NCBI GenBank assembly: GCA_001449105.1
Contig: LNIY01000073.1
Coordinates: 1 to 64,000 of the forward strand
Reading direction: 5' to 3'
Source: Caulobacter vibrioides
GTDB lineage: Bacteria; Pseudomonadota; Alphaproteobacteria; Caulobacterales; Caulobacteraceae
Length of the DNA stretch: 64,000 nt
Positions 38,420 to 47,382 of this stretch are shown here, piece by piece. Numbering within the stretch: the first letter of the stretch is position 1; every line of letters begins with the position of its first letter. Made by a program: the position numbers and the translations under genes. A model generated the notes under the pieces. It had not been told where the DNA came from. It saw nothing but the letters and a program-made list of their open reading frames with translations, and ran no database searches.

Positions 38420-40708
38420 ATGCGACAGACCTACCGCGCGGCCCTGCTGGGCTCGGCCATGATCGGCCTTTTCGGCGCCGCAGGCGCTCACGCACAGGAG
38501 GCCGCCCAGCCGGCCTCGGGCGTCACCAGCCTCGACGCCATCATCGTCACCGCCACCAAGCGCGCCCAGCGCCTGCAGGACGTGCCGGTGGCCGTGACGG
38601 CGGTCTCGGGCCAGGCGTTGGAGAAGTCGAACTTCCGCGAGGCGTCCGACATCCAGTACCTGGCGCCCAACGTCACCTTCTCGTCGACCAATCCGGTGTC
38701 GAACGGCGGCGGCTACCAGATCCGCGGCGTGGGCACCCAGAGCTACGACAGCGGCGTCGAGCAGACGGTCGGCCTGGTGGTCGACGGCGTGATCATCGGC
38801 CTGCCGCGCGATCCCGGCGCGGCCGGATTCGCCGACGTCGAGCGCGTCGAAGTGCTGCGCGGCCCGCAGGGCACGCTGTTCGGCAAGAACGCCTCGGCGG
38901 GCGTCATCCAGATCGTCACCAAGAACCCGCGCCTGGAGCAGACTTCGGGCGAGTTGAACCTGTCCTACGGCGAGCGGGACGAGACCATCGCGCGCGGCGT
39001 GGCCAACCTGCCGCTCGGGACGAAGGCCGCCATCCGCCTGTCGGGCTTCTACAGCAGCCAGGACGGCGCCATTCCCTACGTCGTCCGCAAGGACGGCGCT
39101 GTGGGCGACCGCGAGGCCAAGGGCCTGCGCGCCAAGGTGCTGGTCCAGCCGACCGACGCCCTGACCATCACCGTGGCGGCCGACTATCAGGAAGCCTTCG
39201 CCCGCGACGCGCCGATCATCGAGAGCCTGGGGATCAACCCGCGCTACAACAACCTGTTCGCCGGCTTCGCCCAGAAGCCGGGCAAGGACGCCTATGTCAG
39301 CTTCCAGGACGGCGACTGGAAGGCCGACACCGCCGTGCGCGGGATCTCGGGCCAGGCCGACTACAAGGTCGGCGACTTCACCCTGACCTCGATCACCGCC
39401 TATCGCGCGTCGGAGATGACCCAACTCACCGACATCGACCACGCGCCGATCGACATCTTCAACTACAGCGACGGCGGGCTCGACAGCGACCAGTTCACCC
39501 AGGAGTTCCGGATCACCTCGCCGTCGGGCGGCAAGCTCGAATACGTCGCGGGCCTCTATTACCTGAAGACCGAGGTGAAGGGTTGGACCACCCAGAAGGG
39601 CGACTTCCTGAAGTTCTCGACCGGCAACGCAGCCATGCCGCCGGCGGTGCTCTACGGCGAGCGCCTGCAGACCAGCCGCACCGAGAGCTACGCCGCCTAC
39701 GGCCAGGCGACCTACGCCCTGAGCGAGGTCTTCAAGCTTATCGGCGGCCTGCGCTACACCAACGACGAAGTCTATGGCGACCTCGTGGTCAGGGCCGTAC
39801 CGGGTTACTTCAGCTACGGTACGCTGCTGCCCTACAAGGGGACCGTCTCGGCCGACAACGTCTCGGGCCGCGTCGGCGTGCAGTTCCAGCCCAGCCGCGA
39901 CCTGATGGCCTATGCGACCTACGCCACGGGCTACAAGGGCCCGGCCATCGACTCCCTGAACGGCCAGATCAAGCGCGTCAGCCCCGAGACGGTCGAAAGC
40001 TGGGAAGCCGGCGTGAAGTCGACGCTGTGGGAGGGGCGAATGACCCTCAATGCCTCGATCTATCGCTCGGACTTCACCGACTTCCAGGCTCAGGCGCTGG
40101 ACCTGACCTCGGCCACCCCGCGCCTTGGCCTCACCAACGCGGGCCTGATGCGGGCGCAAGGGATCGAGGTCGAGACCTCGATCCGCCTGGCCCAGGGTCT
40201 GACGGTGGGCGGCAGCGTCAGCTACAGCGACGCCCAGTTCAAGGACTACACGGGCGTCTGCTACACCGGCCAGCCGATCTCCACGACGACGGGGCAGGGC
40301 TGCTACCTGCTGCCGGGCTCGACCGGAACCTACGTCGCCAACTACGCCGGCGCGCGCCTAACCAATGCGCCCAAGTGGAGCTACAACGCCAACCTCGCCT
40401 ACGAGCGGCCGGTGGGGGCGGACCTCAAGCTCGACGCCAGCGCCAACTGGTCGTGGCGCGACGACAGCTACGCCATCACCGCCGACCCGAAGGCGATGGT
40501 GAAGGCCTACGGCATGCTCAACGCCAACATCGGCATCGGCCGCGACAACGGCGCCTGGAGGCTGGGGCTCTACGCCCGCAACCTGCTGGATAAGCGCTTC
40601 TACGCGCCTTACCCCTCGCTGACCCTGATCAACGCCGGCGGCTACGAGAAGATCGTCAGCCCCGACGCCTTCCGCACGGTCGGCGCCAAGCTGAGCCTGA
40701 GTTTCTAG
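38420..40708 (+). CDS. TonB-dependent receptor (no STN domain)
   Basis: 762 residues, start supported by GGGGGAGAAGAG upstream. Signal peptide about 1-25 (ends GAHAQEA). TonB box LDAIIVTATKRAQ near 38-50. Plug shows LQDVPVAVTAVSG, GGGYQIRGVGTQ and VERVEVLRGPQGTLFGKNASAGVIQIVTKNP. The barrel ends in VGAKLSLSF. The shorter length and plug motifs place it with the general FyuA/CirA-like oligosaccharide and siderophore group rather than the large Caulobacter type. Next to GH20 and under a shared divergent promoter, it plausibly imports amino-sugar oligosaccharides. A terminator follows. Confidence 0.92.
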   Translation: MRQTYRAALLGSAMIGLFGAAGAHAQEAAQPASGVTSLDAIIVTATKRAQRLQDVPVAVTAVSGQALEKSNFREASDIQYLAPNVTFSSTNPVSNGGGYQIRGVGTQSYDSGVEQTVGLVVDGVIIGLPRDPGAAGFADVERVEVLRGPQGTLFGKNASAGVIQIVTKNPRLEQTSGELNLSYGERDETIARGVANLPLGTKAAIRLSGFYSSQDGAIPYVVRKDGAVGDREAKGLRAKVLVQPTDALTITVAADYQEAFARDAPIIESLGINPRYNNLFAGFAQKPGKDAYVSFQDGDWKADTAVRGISGQADYKVGDFTLTSITAYRASEMTQLTDIDHAPIDIFNYSDGGLDSDQFTQEFRITSPSGGKLEYVAGLYYLKTEVKGWTTQKGDFLKFSTGNAAMPPAVLYGERLQTSRTESYAAYGQATYALSEVFKLIGGLRYTNDEVYGDLVVRAVPGYFSYGTLLPYKGTVSADNVSGRVGVQFQPSRDLMAYATYATGYKGPAIDSLNGQIKRVSPETVESWEAGVKSTLWEGRMTLNASIYRSDFTDFQAQALDLTSATPRLGLTNAGLMRAQGIEVETSIRLAQGLTVGGSVSYSDAQFKDYTGVCYTGQPISTTTGQGCYLLPGSTGTYVANYAGARLTNAPKWSYNANLAYERPVGADLKLDASANWSWRDDSYAITADPKAMVKAYGMLNANIGIGRDNGAWRLGLYARNLLDKRFYAPYPSLTLINAGGYEKIVSPDAFRTVGAKLSLSF

Positions 40709-40717
40709 GCTCTCTCC

Positions 40718-40765
40718 GAGCGGGCGGATCTGTCTCCCTTTGGTCCGCCCGCTCATCTTTTTCAG
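40718..40765 (+). terminator. Rho-independent terminator after TBDR 38420-40708
   Basis: Perfect 11-bp stem GAGCGGGCGGA (40718-40728) with TCCGCCCGCTC (40744-40754), 15-base loop, then ATCTTTTTC. Confidence 0.85.
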
Positions 40766-40775
40766 GACAATTCGC

Positions 40776-40913
40776 ATGCGGACGACGGCGTGCTTCGGCG
40801 CCGCACTCGCCGACCCGGAAGGCGCGATGGGGCCAGGGCTGTCGCTGGACGGGGCGCATCCCAACCGCGACGGCTACGCGGCCATGCACGCCCTGGCGGC
40901 CAAGGCGCGCTGA
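40776..40913 (+). pseudogene. C-terminal fragment of an SGNH/GDSL hydrolase
   Basis: A 45-codon open frame from an ATG at 40776 ends in LSLDGAHPNRDGYAAMHAL, the block V motif (catalytic Asp and His, DGxHPNxxGYxxM) that closes SGNH-family esterases. The rest of the enzyme (block I GDS, block III GxND) is absent: upstream is a terminator. It is therefore the tail of a deleted gene, probably a secreted acyl-esterase once part of this sugar locus. Confidence 0.7.
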
Positions 40914-40966
40914 CGCAAAGGGAAAGGGGGCTGGACCGGGCGGGCGGTTGCGCGGATGTTCGCGGG

Positions 40967-41590
40967 ATGACTCAGAGTGTCGAGACCCCTCCACGGCGGC
41001 GCACCCAGGCCGAACGCAGCGCCGAGACCCGCCGCATCCTGCTGGAAACCGCCATCGCCTGCCTGCACACGCGCGGCTACGCGGCGACGACCACCTTGCT
41101 GGTGGCCCAGGAGGCGGGGCTGAGCCGGGGCGCGATGCTGCACCAGTTTCCCACTCGGGTGGACCTGATGACCTTCGTCGTGCGCTCGGTCTTCGACGAC
41201 GAGGTGGCGATATACGACGCGCGGCTGTCGGCCATCGCCGATCCCAAGGAGCGCCTCTACGCCTTTCCCGAGATCGTCTGGGAGGTGCTCAGCCGTCCGT
41301 CCGGCGTGGCCGTGCTCGAGATCCTGCAGGGGTCGCGCAGCGATCCCGACCTCGCCGAACGCCTGGCGCCGCTGCAGGCCGAGATCGAGCAGAACGCGCT
41401 GGACCTCCTGGGTCGCTGGTTCGGCGACGCCGGGCCGGGCTCGAAGACCGCCATGCGCCTGGTGGTCTGGGCCGCGCGCGGCCTGTCCATCGCCCGCGTC
41501 CTGGCCCCCAACCCCGAAGAGATCGACAATTCCGTCGTTCTGCTGCGCCGCCTATTCGAGGCCTATGCCGAGAGGCCTCGCCCGAAATAG
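40967..41590 (+). CDS. TetR-family transcriptional regulator
   Basis: 207 residues from the ATG at 40967 (the frame opens earlier within the hydrolase remnant). The helix-turn-helix is close to that of the TetR at 34976-35701: both share RTQAERSxETR, TTLLVAxEAGxSRGAMLHQFPT and WxVLSRPSGVAVLEILQGSRSDP. The C-terminus ends soon after the RRLFEAY helix, unlike its longer paralogue. Together, the two flank the GH20/TBDR group and may control sites such as 29860 and 37894. Ligand unknown; a sugar or aromatic aglycone is possible. Confidence 0.88.
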   Translation: MTQSVETPPRRRTQAERSAETRRILLETAIACLHTRGYAATTTLLVAQEAGLSRGAMLHQFPTRVDLMTFVVRSVFDDEVAIYDARLSAIADPKERLYAFPEIVWEVLSRPSGVAVLEILQGSRSDPDLAERLAPLQAEIEQNALDLLGRWFGDAGPGSKTAMRLVVWAARGLSIARVLAPNPEEIDNSVVLLRRLFEAYAERPRPK

Positions 41591-41702
41591 CGACCGACTG
41601 GCCGAGGTGGGCGCATCAACCCGGTTCGCCGGGATTGAGTGCGATGGCGTATTCGTGGATACGGGCCTCGCCCGACCAGGGGCGGCAAGGCTTTTCGGAA
41701 CG

Positions 41703-42038
41703 ATGATTCAACTCGGCGCGACCTTCAAAGACAATCTTCAGCAGCTGCCGGCCGTCGATGGCGTGCAGCGCATCGACCTCGTCGATTCCGAGGGCGCGGT
41801 GGTCGCCAGTATCGAAAACCAGCCGGGCAAGCAGGGCTCGCTGGCCGTCTACCAATATCTGAAGCAGGTCTTCGGCGGCCTGGATGCGAGGGCGGCCGAG
41901 CATGGCCTGGCGGTGTTCGCCGAGCACACGGCGGACGCGCGAAGCCGCCCGGGCGCGCACCCGAACGTCGACCGCCTGCTCGCGATCGTCGACGGCGGCG
42001 CGCCGCTGGCCATTGAAGTCGTACCCGTCGGCGGCTGA
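41703..42038 (+). CDS. Small conserved-looking hypothetical protein (possibly DUF6572-like)
   Basis: 111 residues from the ATG at 41703; the frame stays open back to 41565, overlapping the TetR gene. Features such as LPAVDGVQRIDLVDSEGAVVASIENQPG and a block of alternating helix and strand resemble small cytosolic DUF6572-type proteins, from memory only. There is no signal peptide or membrane segment. Weak ribosome site. Coding character is supported by length and composition, function is not. Confidence 0.5.
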   Translation: MIQLGATFKDNLQQLPAVDGVQRIDLVDSEGAVVASIENQPGKQGSLAVYQYLKQVFGGLDARAAEHGLAVFAEHTADARSRPGAHPNVDRLLAIVDGGAPLAIEVVPVGG

Positions 42039-42300
42039 CCTAGCGGCGGCCTGCATCGTGATCGCCGTCATCAGCGGGGCGATCAGGCTGACCCTGGCGA
42101 AGACGCAGGCGGTGAGCGTGTCCCTGATGGAGAGCGGGTGACGGCGGGCGCCGCCGAAATGCAAAACTGACATCAAGCCGACCTAGAAGCGTCGCCACGC
42201 GATTCCGGCCGTCCGCGCGCGGGCGATTTTCCAGGTCCATGTCAGAGCAAGCCCACACCAACCCGGCCGCGAGACAGGTCCGCGCCAGGCCTCGCCGGGC
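42039..42300 (+). promoter_or_regulatory. Intergenic region ahead of the third sigma/FecR/TBDR module
   Basis: 262 bp with no gene I can support. At 42167-42185 lies CTGACAT-CAAG-CCGACCTA, related to motifs of the form CCGTCAC-N4-CGCTCCTA found upstream of the metallophosphoesterase (47335) and the sigma gene at 56870. Confidence 0.35.
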
Positions 42301-42870
42301 ATGAGCCTGCGCGCCGATCCCGTGGTGGTGGCCTGGGTCAGCCGCTATGTCCTGCCCTATGAGAGCAAGGTGCGCGCCTCCCTGGCCCGGGCCCGCGTGC
42401 CGCAACCCGATATCGACGACCTGCTGCAGGAGGCCTACTGCCGCCTCTGCGGGCTGAGGGCCGTCGATCACATCGAGAACCCGGAAAGCTATCTCTTCCG
42501 CACGGTGGCCAACGTGCTGAACGCCCAGATCCGCCGCCAGCGGATCGTGCGCATCGATTTCGTCAGCGCCATGGACCTGCTGGTCTATGCCGACGAGCGG
42601 CCTTCGCCCGAAGAGGAGACCAGTTATCGCCGCTACCTGGCGCAGGTGCGCGAGGCGATGGCGGCGCTGCCGGAACGCTGCCGCCGGATCCTGGAAATGC
42701 GCAAGATCGAGGGCCTTTCGCAGCGGGAGATAGCGCGGCGTATCGACGTGAGCGAAAGTATCGTCGAGAACGACGGCGCCAAGGGTCTGCGGCTGATCGC
42801 CAAGGCCCTGCGCGAACGACATGGCGAGGACGCGCCGGAGATCCGGTGGCGCAAGCAGGCTAGGGACTAG
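42301..42870 (+). CDS. ECF sigma factor, FecI-like
   Basis: 189 residues. Region 2 shows VPQPDIDDLLQEAYCRLCGL and ESYLFRTVANVLNAQIRRQR; region 4 shows LPERCRRILEMRKIEGLSQREIARRIDVSESIVENDGAKGL. It directly abuts the FecR gene (stop TAG followed at once by GTG). With the FecR gene and the STN-TBDR it forms the classical sigma, FecR, receptor order. Confidence 0.92.
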   Translation: MSLRADPVVVAWVSRYVLPYESKVRASLARARVPQPDIDDLLQEAYCRLCGLRAVDHIENPESYLFRTVANVLNAQIRRQRIVRIDFVSAMDLLVYADERPSPEEETSYRRYLAQVREAMAALPERCRRILEMRKIEGLSQREIARRIDVSESIVENDGAKGLRLIAKALRERHGEDAPEIRWRKQARD

Positions 42871-43881
42871 GTGGAGCGGCAGACCGCACAACAGATCGAG
42901 GCCGAGGCCTTCCAGTGGGTGATGGCCCTGGACCGGCGCGACGATCCCAAGACCGAGAAGCGGCTGGAAGCCTGGCTGACCGGGGACGCTCGTCGCCAGG
43001 GCGCCTTTCTGAAGGCCCAGGCGACCTGGGCGGCCATGGACGGTCTGGACGAGGACGCGCGCCCTCCGATCACGGCGCCGTTGGCGCCGGCCTCGCGACG
43101 GGCCGCGCGGGGCTTGAGCCGTCGCGGCCTTCTGTTCGCCGGGGGCGGCCTGGCGGCATGTCTTGTGGCGGGCGCGGGCCTGATGCTGCGTCCGGAGGTC
43201 TATCGCACCGGTCGGGGCGAGCAGAGGACGACTCCGCTGTCCGACGGCTCGACCGCGCGGATCAATACCGACAGCGCGCTCAGCGTGGCCATGTCGCGGG
43301 ACGAGCGCCTGGTGCGCCTGCGCGACGGGGAGGCCTGGTTCAAGGTCGCCCATGACAAGGCCCGGCCGTTCCGGGTCGAGGCCGGCCTGGTGGCGGTGCA
43401 GGCCACGGGCACGGCCTTCGCCGTCCGCCGCAGGGAAACGGGCGTCGAAGTGCTGGTCACCGAGGGCTCGGTGGACGTCTGGCGCAGCGAGGCGCCGAGC
43501 ACCAAGGTCGCGCTGAAGGCCGGCCAGAGCCTGTTCGTGCCCGACGCTGTCGCCTCGGTGTCGCAGGCCAGGGTGCTCAGCGACCCGGCCGAGATCAGCC
43601 GCAAGCTGGCCTGGCGCGACGGCCGCATCGAACTGGACGGCGAGCGCCTGGACTTCGCCGTCGCCGAGTTCAACCGCTACAACCGCGTGCAGCTGCTCGT
43701 GCCCGACGAAGACCTGGCGGCCGAGCGCCTGTTCGGCGGCTTCAGTCTTGATGATCCGGAAGGTTTCGTGCGCGCCGTGCAGCTCAGCCTGCACGCCTCG
43801 GTGCGTCGCCCCGGGCCCGACGAGATCGCGCTGTCGCGGGCCGCCGACGCGCTTCCGCGAAAAATCTCGCCGACGACCTAA
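42871..43881 (+). CDS. FecR-family anti-sigma protein
   Basis: 336 residues from a GTG that follows the sigma stop without a gap. N-terminal cytoplasmic domain (EAEAFQWVMALDRRDD, LEAWLTGDARRQGAF), a hydrophobic segment about 88-106 (LLFAGGGLAACLVAGAGLML), and the periplasmic FecR domain (TTPLSDGSTARINTDSALSV, GEAWFKVAHDKARPFRV, VQATGTAFAVRR). It should hold the sigma factor until the STN domain of the next gene signals. Confidence 0.92.
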   Translation: MERQTAQQIEAEAFQWVMALDRRDDPKTEKRLEAWLTGDARRQGAFLKAQATWAAMDGLDEDARPPITAPLAPASRRAARGLSRRGLLFAGGGLAACLVAGAGLMLRPEVYRTGRGEQRTTPLSDGSTARINTDSALSVAMSRDERLVRLRDGEAWFKVAHDKARPFRVEAGLVAVQATGTAFAVRRRETGVEVLVTEGSVDVWRSEAPSTKVALKAGQSLFVPDAVASVSQARVLSDPAEISRKLAWRDGRIELDGERLDFAVAEFNRYNRVQLLVPDEDLAAERLFGGFSLDDPEGFVRAVQLSLHASVRRPGPDEIALSRAADALPRKISPTT

Positions 43882-43954
43882 GGAAATCCGAGGCCCGCCG
43901 ATCCTTGGGTCATGCGTCTCGAAAGGGCGCATCGACCAACACGGGGATCATCTG

Positions 43955-46900
43955 GTGAAATCGCTTTTCCTGGCCGGCGCCGCGCCGGCCGCCATCGTCG
44001 CCTGCGTGCTGTCGGCCGCCACGCCCGCCATGGCGCAGGACGTCCGCTTCGACGTGCCGGCCCAGCCCGCCGCCACCGGCGTCGCCGCCTTCGCCCGGCA
44101 GGCCGGCGTCCAGCTGATCGTCTCGGCCCGCGACGCCGAGGCTCGTCGGACCAACGCCGTGGTCGGCACCATGCCGGTCGAGGCCGGCCTGCAGCGCCTG
44201 CTGTCGGGCACCGGCCTCTCGGCCAAGGCCGTCGGTCCGCGCACCTATGTGGCGGTGGTCGAGCAGGCGGCCGTCCAGGCCCAGGACGTCCAGCCCGACA
44301 CGGTCGAGACCATCGTCGTCACCGGCTCGCGCATCGCCCGCAGCGGCTTCGACGCCTCGACCCCGGTCAGCATCCTCACCGCCGACGACGTGCGGCTTTC
44401 GGGCACGACCAACGTCGAGGAGCTGCTGAATGACTCGCCGCAGTTCGTGCCGTCGACCAACGGCGGCGCCTACGGCAACGTCGTGCCGGGCGGCTCGGCC
44501 GACCTGAACCTGCGCGGCTTCGGCGCGACCCGCAACCTGGTGCTGGTCAACGGCCGGCGCTTCACCGTCAACGGTCCCGAGCTGGTCACCGACATCAACA
44601 CGATCCCGTCGTCGCTGATCAAGCGGACCGAGATCGTCACCGGCGGCTCGTCGGCGGTCTACGGCTCTGACGCCATCACCGGGGTCGTCAACTTCATCAC
44701 CCGCGACGACATCGACGGGATCGAGCTGAACGCCCAGGCCAGCTTCGACAGCCCCACGCGCACCCCGACCTACAATCTCGACCTGTCCGGCGGTCGCCGC
44801 TTCGCCGGCGGGCGAGGGCAGGTGATCGGCTCGCTGAACTACCTGGATCGCGGCGCCATGACCCGCACCGAGCGCGGCGCCTTCGCGCCCCAGTGGCTGG
44901 TCAACGGCTGCGTCACCGCCGACAGCTGGCGAAAGGACGGCGCCGGCGCGCCTCTGACGGTTCCGTCGGGCTCGACCTGCCGCGCGGCCGGCGGTCGTCC
45001 CGGCCTGATCGCCAGCGGCAGCGGCGACATCCCCAACGGCCGCTTCACCGGCGTGCCGCTGCCCGGCTCCTCGGCCTCTAACACCGCGCTGAACGCGGCC
45101 CTGGCGGCGGCGGGCCTTGGCGGCCTGGGCTCGCGCGGCTTCACCTTCGACGACGCCGGCGTCTCGGCCCGTCCGGCACTGACCCCGCAGGACGACTACA
45201 ACCTGCAGCCCGACAACTACCTGATCGTTCCGCAGAAGCGGGTGATGTTCAATTCGTTCGCCCACTACGACCTGACCGACGATGCGACGGTCTATGGCGA
45301 GCTTCATCTCAGCCGCAACAAGGTCGACCAGCAGCTGGCGCCGACCAGCATCAGCGGCCCGTTTCTGTTCGACGTGAGCAACCCGTACCTGACCGCGCAG
45401 ATGCGCGAGGTGCTGAACCAGCTTGATCTGCGCGAGACCGGGCCGACCACCGTGGTCACCGGCCCGACCTCGATGGTCAACAGGCCGGGCGACGGCCTGG
45501 CCGCCCTCAGCGTGGCGCGCCGCCTGCTCGAGGTGGGCGTCCGCCGCAACATGACCCAGCGCGACGTGGTGCGCGGCGTGGTCGGGCTGAAGGGGCGCCT
45601 GAGCGACGTCTCGGCCTCGTACCTGACCGACCTGTCGTACGACCTCTATTACAGCTACGCCAAGACCAAGCAGACCGACACGCAGGAAGGCAACATCTCG
45701 CGCAGCCGGTTCCAGGCCGGGCTGCTGTCGGCGAACGGCAAGGCGCCGCTGCTGAACATCTTCGGCCAGAACCTGTCGGACGAGGCCGTGGCCTCGATCA
45801 TCATCGCGCAGACCACCAATCGCGTGGAGACCAGGCAGGAGGTCGCCGCGGCCAACCTGTCGGGCCAGGCCTTCCGCCTGCCGGCCGGTTCCGTCGGCTT
45901 CTCGTTGGGCGCCGAGTGGCGCCGGTCTTCGGCCTCGGTCTCGCCCGACGCCAACCTGGTGTCCGGCGACGTGGTCGGCTTCAACCCGGGTCTGCCGTCC
46001 AGCGGCTCGATCGGCGCTCGGGAGGTGTTCGGCGAGCTGCGCGCGCCGCTGCTGGCCGATCTGCCGCTGGTCCAGAACCTGACCGCCAACGCCGCCTTTC
46101 GCTATTCCGACTACGACCTGAAGGGCATCGGCGGGGTCTGGACCTATCTGGGCGGCCTGGAATGGCGGCTGACGCCCGACGTCGCCCTGCGCGGCCAGTA
46201 CCAGCGCGCCGTCCGCGCGCCCAATGTCGGCGAGCTTTACGCCGGCCTGTCGCAGAGCAGCAGCGCCGCCGTCGACCCGTGCTCCAACCGCCAGCCGGTC
46301 GCGGCCCGCACCGCCGCCGTCCGCGCGCTGTGCATCGCCATGGGCGTGCCGGAAAGCCTGGTGTTCGGGGCGGGCGTGCAGCCGAACGAGACCATCACGG
46401 CGATCTACGGCGGCAGCGACGCCGTCGGGGTCGAGGAGTCCGACACCCGCACCTTCGGGATCGTGGCCGCGCCGCGCTGGGCGCCGAACCTGGCCGTCAG
46501 CGTCGACTATTTCGACATCGACCTGAAGGGCGCCATCGCGCCCCTGGGCGGCGGTCTGAACAACACCCTGAACCTCTGCTACAACGTCATCCAGGATCAG
46601 GGCAGCGAGTTCTGCCGGGCCATCGCCCGCAACCCGCTGACTGGCGAGATCAGCAACCCGTATTACGTCCAGATCCGCTCGGCCAACACCGGCGCGCTGA
46701 AGACCTCGGGCGTCGACGTGGCGGCGCGCTATCGCCTCGACCAGAACTGGGGCCTGGGCGGATCCAGCCGCTTCGACTTCACCACCAACTGGACCTGGAC
46801 GCGGGAGCTGGTCTCGACGCCGGTGCAGGCCTTCCCGAACGTGCAGAACGACTGCGCCGGCGCCTACGGCACGACCTGCGGCGAGCCCGCGCCGCGTCTG

Positions 46901-47242
46901 AAGGGCGTCTCGCGCGTCACCTGGACCAGCGGCCCGCTGACGCTGAGCCTGCGCGGCCGCTACATCGGCAAGGTGACGGTCGACACCTACGTGCTGCCCA
47001 AGCGCTCGGGCCTGGCCACGCCTGATCTGGCCGACCTGACCAACCCGGTCATCAAGGCTCGCGGCTATCTCGACGTCTCGGCCGCCTACGACGTCAGCGA
47101 CGACCTGCGGGTCACCGGCGGGATCGACAACGTGTTGGACAGCGATCCGCCGATCGTCGCCAACCCGCGCGCCAACACCTATCCGACGACCTATGACGCG
47201 CTGGGCATGCGCTTCTACGTCGGCGCGTCGATGAAGTTCTGA
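43955..47242 (+). CDS. TonB-dependent receptor with STN domain
   Basis: 1095 residues from a GTG at 43955 preceded by GGGGATC; the frame opens earlier inside the FecR gene. Signal peptide about 1-28 (ends ATPAMAQ). STN domain about 29-103 (VRFDVPAQPAATGVAAFARQ). TonB box ETIVVTGSRIARSGF near 113-127. The plug contains NVEELLNDSPQFVPS, GSADLNLRGFGATRNLVLVNGRR and GGSSAVYGSDAITGVVNFITR, typical of the large proteobacterial outer-membrane receptor group with a long barrel that ends in VGASMKF. Ligand unknown. It is followed by a strong terminator, so the phosphoesterase next door is a separate unit. Confidence 0.93.
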   Translation: MKSLFLAGAAPAAIVACVLSAATPAMAQDVRFDVPAQPAATGVAAFARQAGVQLIVSARDAEARRTNAVVGTMPVEAGLQRLLSGTGLSAKAVGPRTYVAVVEQAAVQAQDVQPDTVETIVVTGSRIARSGFDASTPVSILTADDVRLSGTTNVEELLNDSPQFVPSTNGGAYGNVVPGGSADLNLRGFGATRNLVLVNGRRFTVNGPELVTDINTIPSSLIKRTEIVTGGSSAVYGSDAITGVVNFITRDDIDGIELNAQASFDSPTRTPTYNLDLSGGRRFAGGRGQVIGSLNYLDRGAMTRTERGAFAPQWLVNGCVTADSWRKDGAGAPLTVPSGSTCRAAGGRPGLIASGSGDIPNGRFTGVPLPGSSASNTALNAALAAAGLGGLGSRGFTFDDAGVSARPALTPQDDYNLQPDNYLIVPQKRVMFNSFAHYDLTDDATVYGELHLSRNKVDQQLAPTSISGPFLFDVSNPYLTAQMREVLNQLDLRETGPTTVVTGPTSMVNRPGDGLAALSVARRLLEVGVRRNMTQRDVVRGVVGLKGRLSDVSASYLTDLSYDLYYSYAKTKQTDTQEGNISRSRFQAGLLSANGKAPLLNIFGQNLSDEAVASIIIAQTTNRVETRQEVAAANLSGQAFRLPAGSVGFSLGAEWRRSSASVSPDANLVSGDVVGFNPGLPSSGSIGAREVFGELRAPLLADLPLVQNLTANAAFRYSDYDLKGIGGVWTYLGGLEWRLTPDVALRGQYQRAVRAPNVGELYAGLSQSSSAAVDPCSNRQPVAARTAAVRALCIAMGVPESLVFGAGVQPNETITAIYGGSDAVGVEESDTRTFGIVAAPRWAPNLAVSVDYFDIDLKGAIAPLGGGLNNTLNLCYNVIQDQGSEFCRAIARNPLTGEISNPYYVQIRSANTGALKTSGVDVAARYRLDQNWGLGGSSRFDFTTNWTWTRELVSTPVQAFPNVQNDCAGAYGTTCGEPAPRLKGVSRVTWTSGPLTLSLRGRYIGKVTVDTYVLPKRSGLATPDLADLTNPVIKARGYLDVSAAYDVSDDLRVTGGIDNVLDSDPPIVANPRANTYPTTYDALGMRFYVGASMKF

Positions 47243-47249
47243 TGCGCCG

Positions 47250-47286
47250 GGGGCGGCCGTGGATGTTCCGCGGTCGCCCCTTTTTC
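47250..47286 (+). terminator. Rho-independent terminator after TBDR 43955-47242
   Basis: 13-bp stem GGGGCGGCCGTGG (47250-47262) pairing, with two G-U pairs, to CCGCGGTCGCCCC (47268-47280); 5-base loop; followed by TTTTT. Confidence 0.88.
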
Positions 47287-47334
47287 TCGCGGTGACGCAC
47301 GCCGGGCGGCCGGGACCGGCGGGGCGATAACAAA

Positions 47335-47353
47335 CCGTCACAGATCGCTCCTA
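47335..47353 (+). promoter_or_regulatory. Shared promoter motif CCGTCAC-N4-CGCTCCTA
   Basis: CCGTCAC (47335-47341), AGAT, CGCTCCTA (47346-47353), about 30 bp ahead of the metallophosphoesterase start. The same 15 fixed bases occur 31 bp ahead of the sigma gene at 56870. The 7-4-8 spacing could be a two-half-site activator box such as a divergent PHO box or an ECF-type promoter. Confidence 0.4.
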
Positions 47354-47382
47354 GGAGCCTCCTCGGTTCGAACCAACGGGTG

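Noticed and set aside
42061-42141. Short hydrophobic frame between the small hypothetical protein and the sigma gene
   Set aside because: Too short, no start with a ribosome site, and a similarly plausible frame exists on the other strand.
43910-47341. 1143-codon frame antisense to the TBDR at 43955-47242
   Set aside because: Same mirror composition. Length alone is not evidence in DNA this GC-rich.
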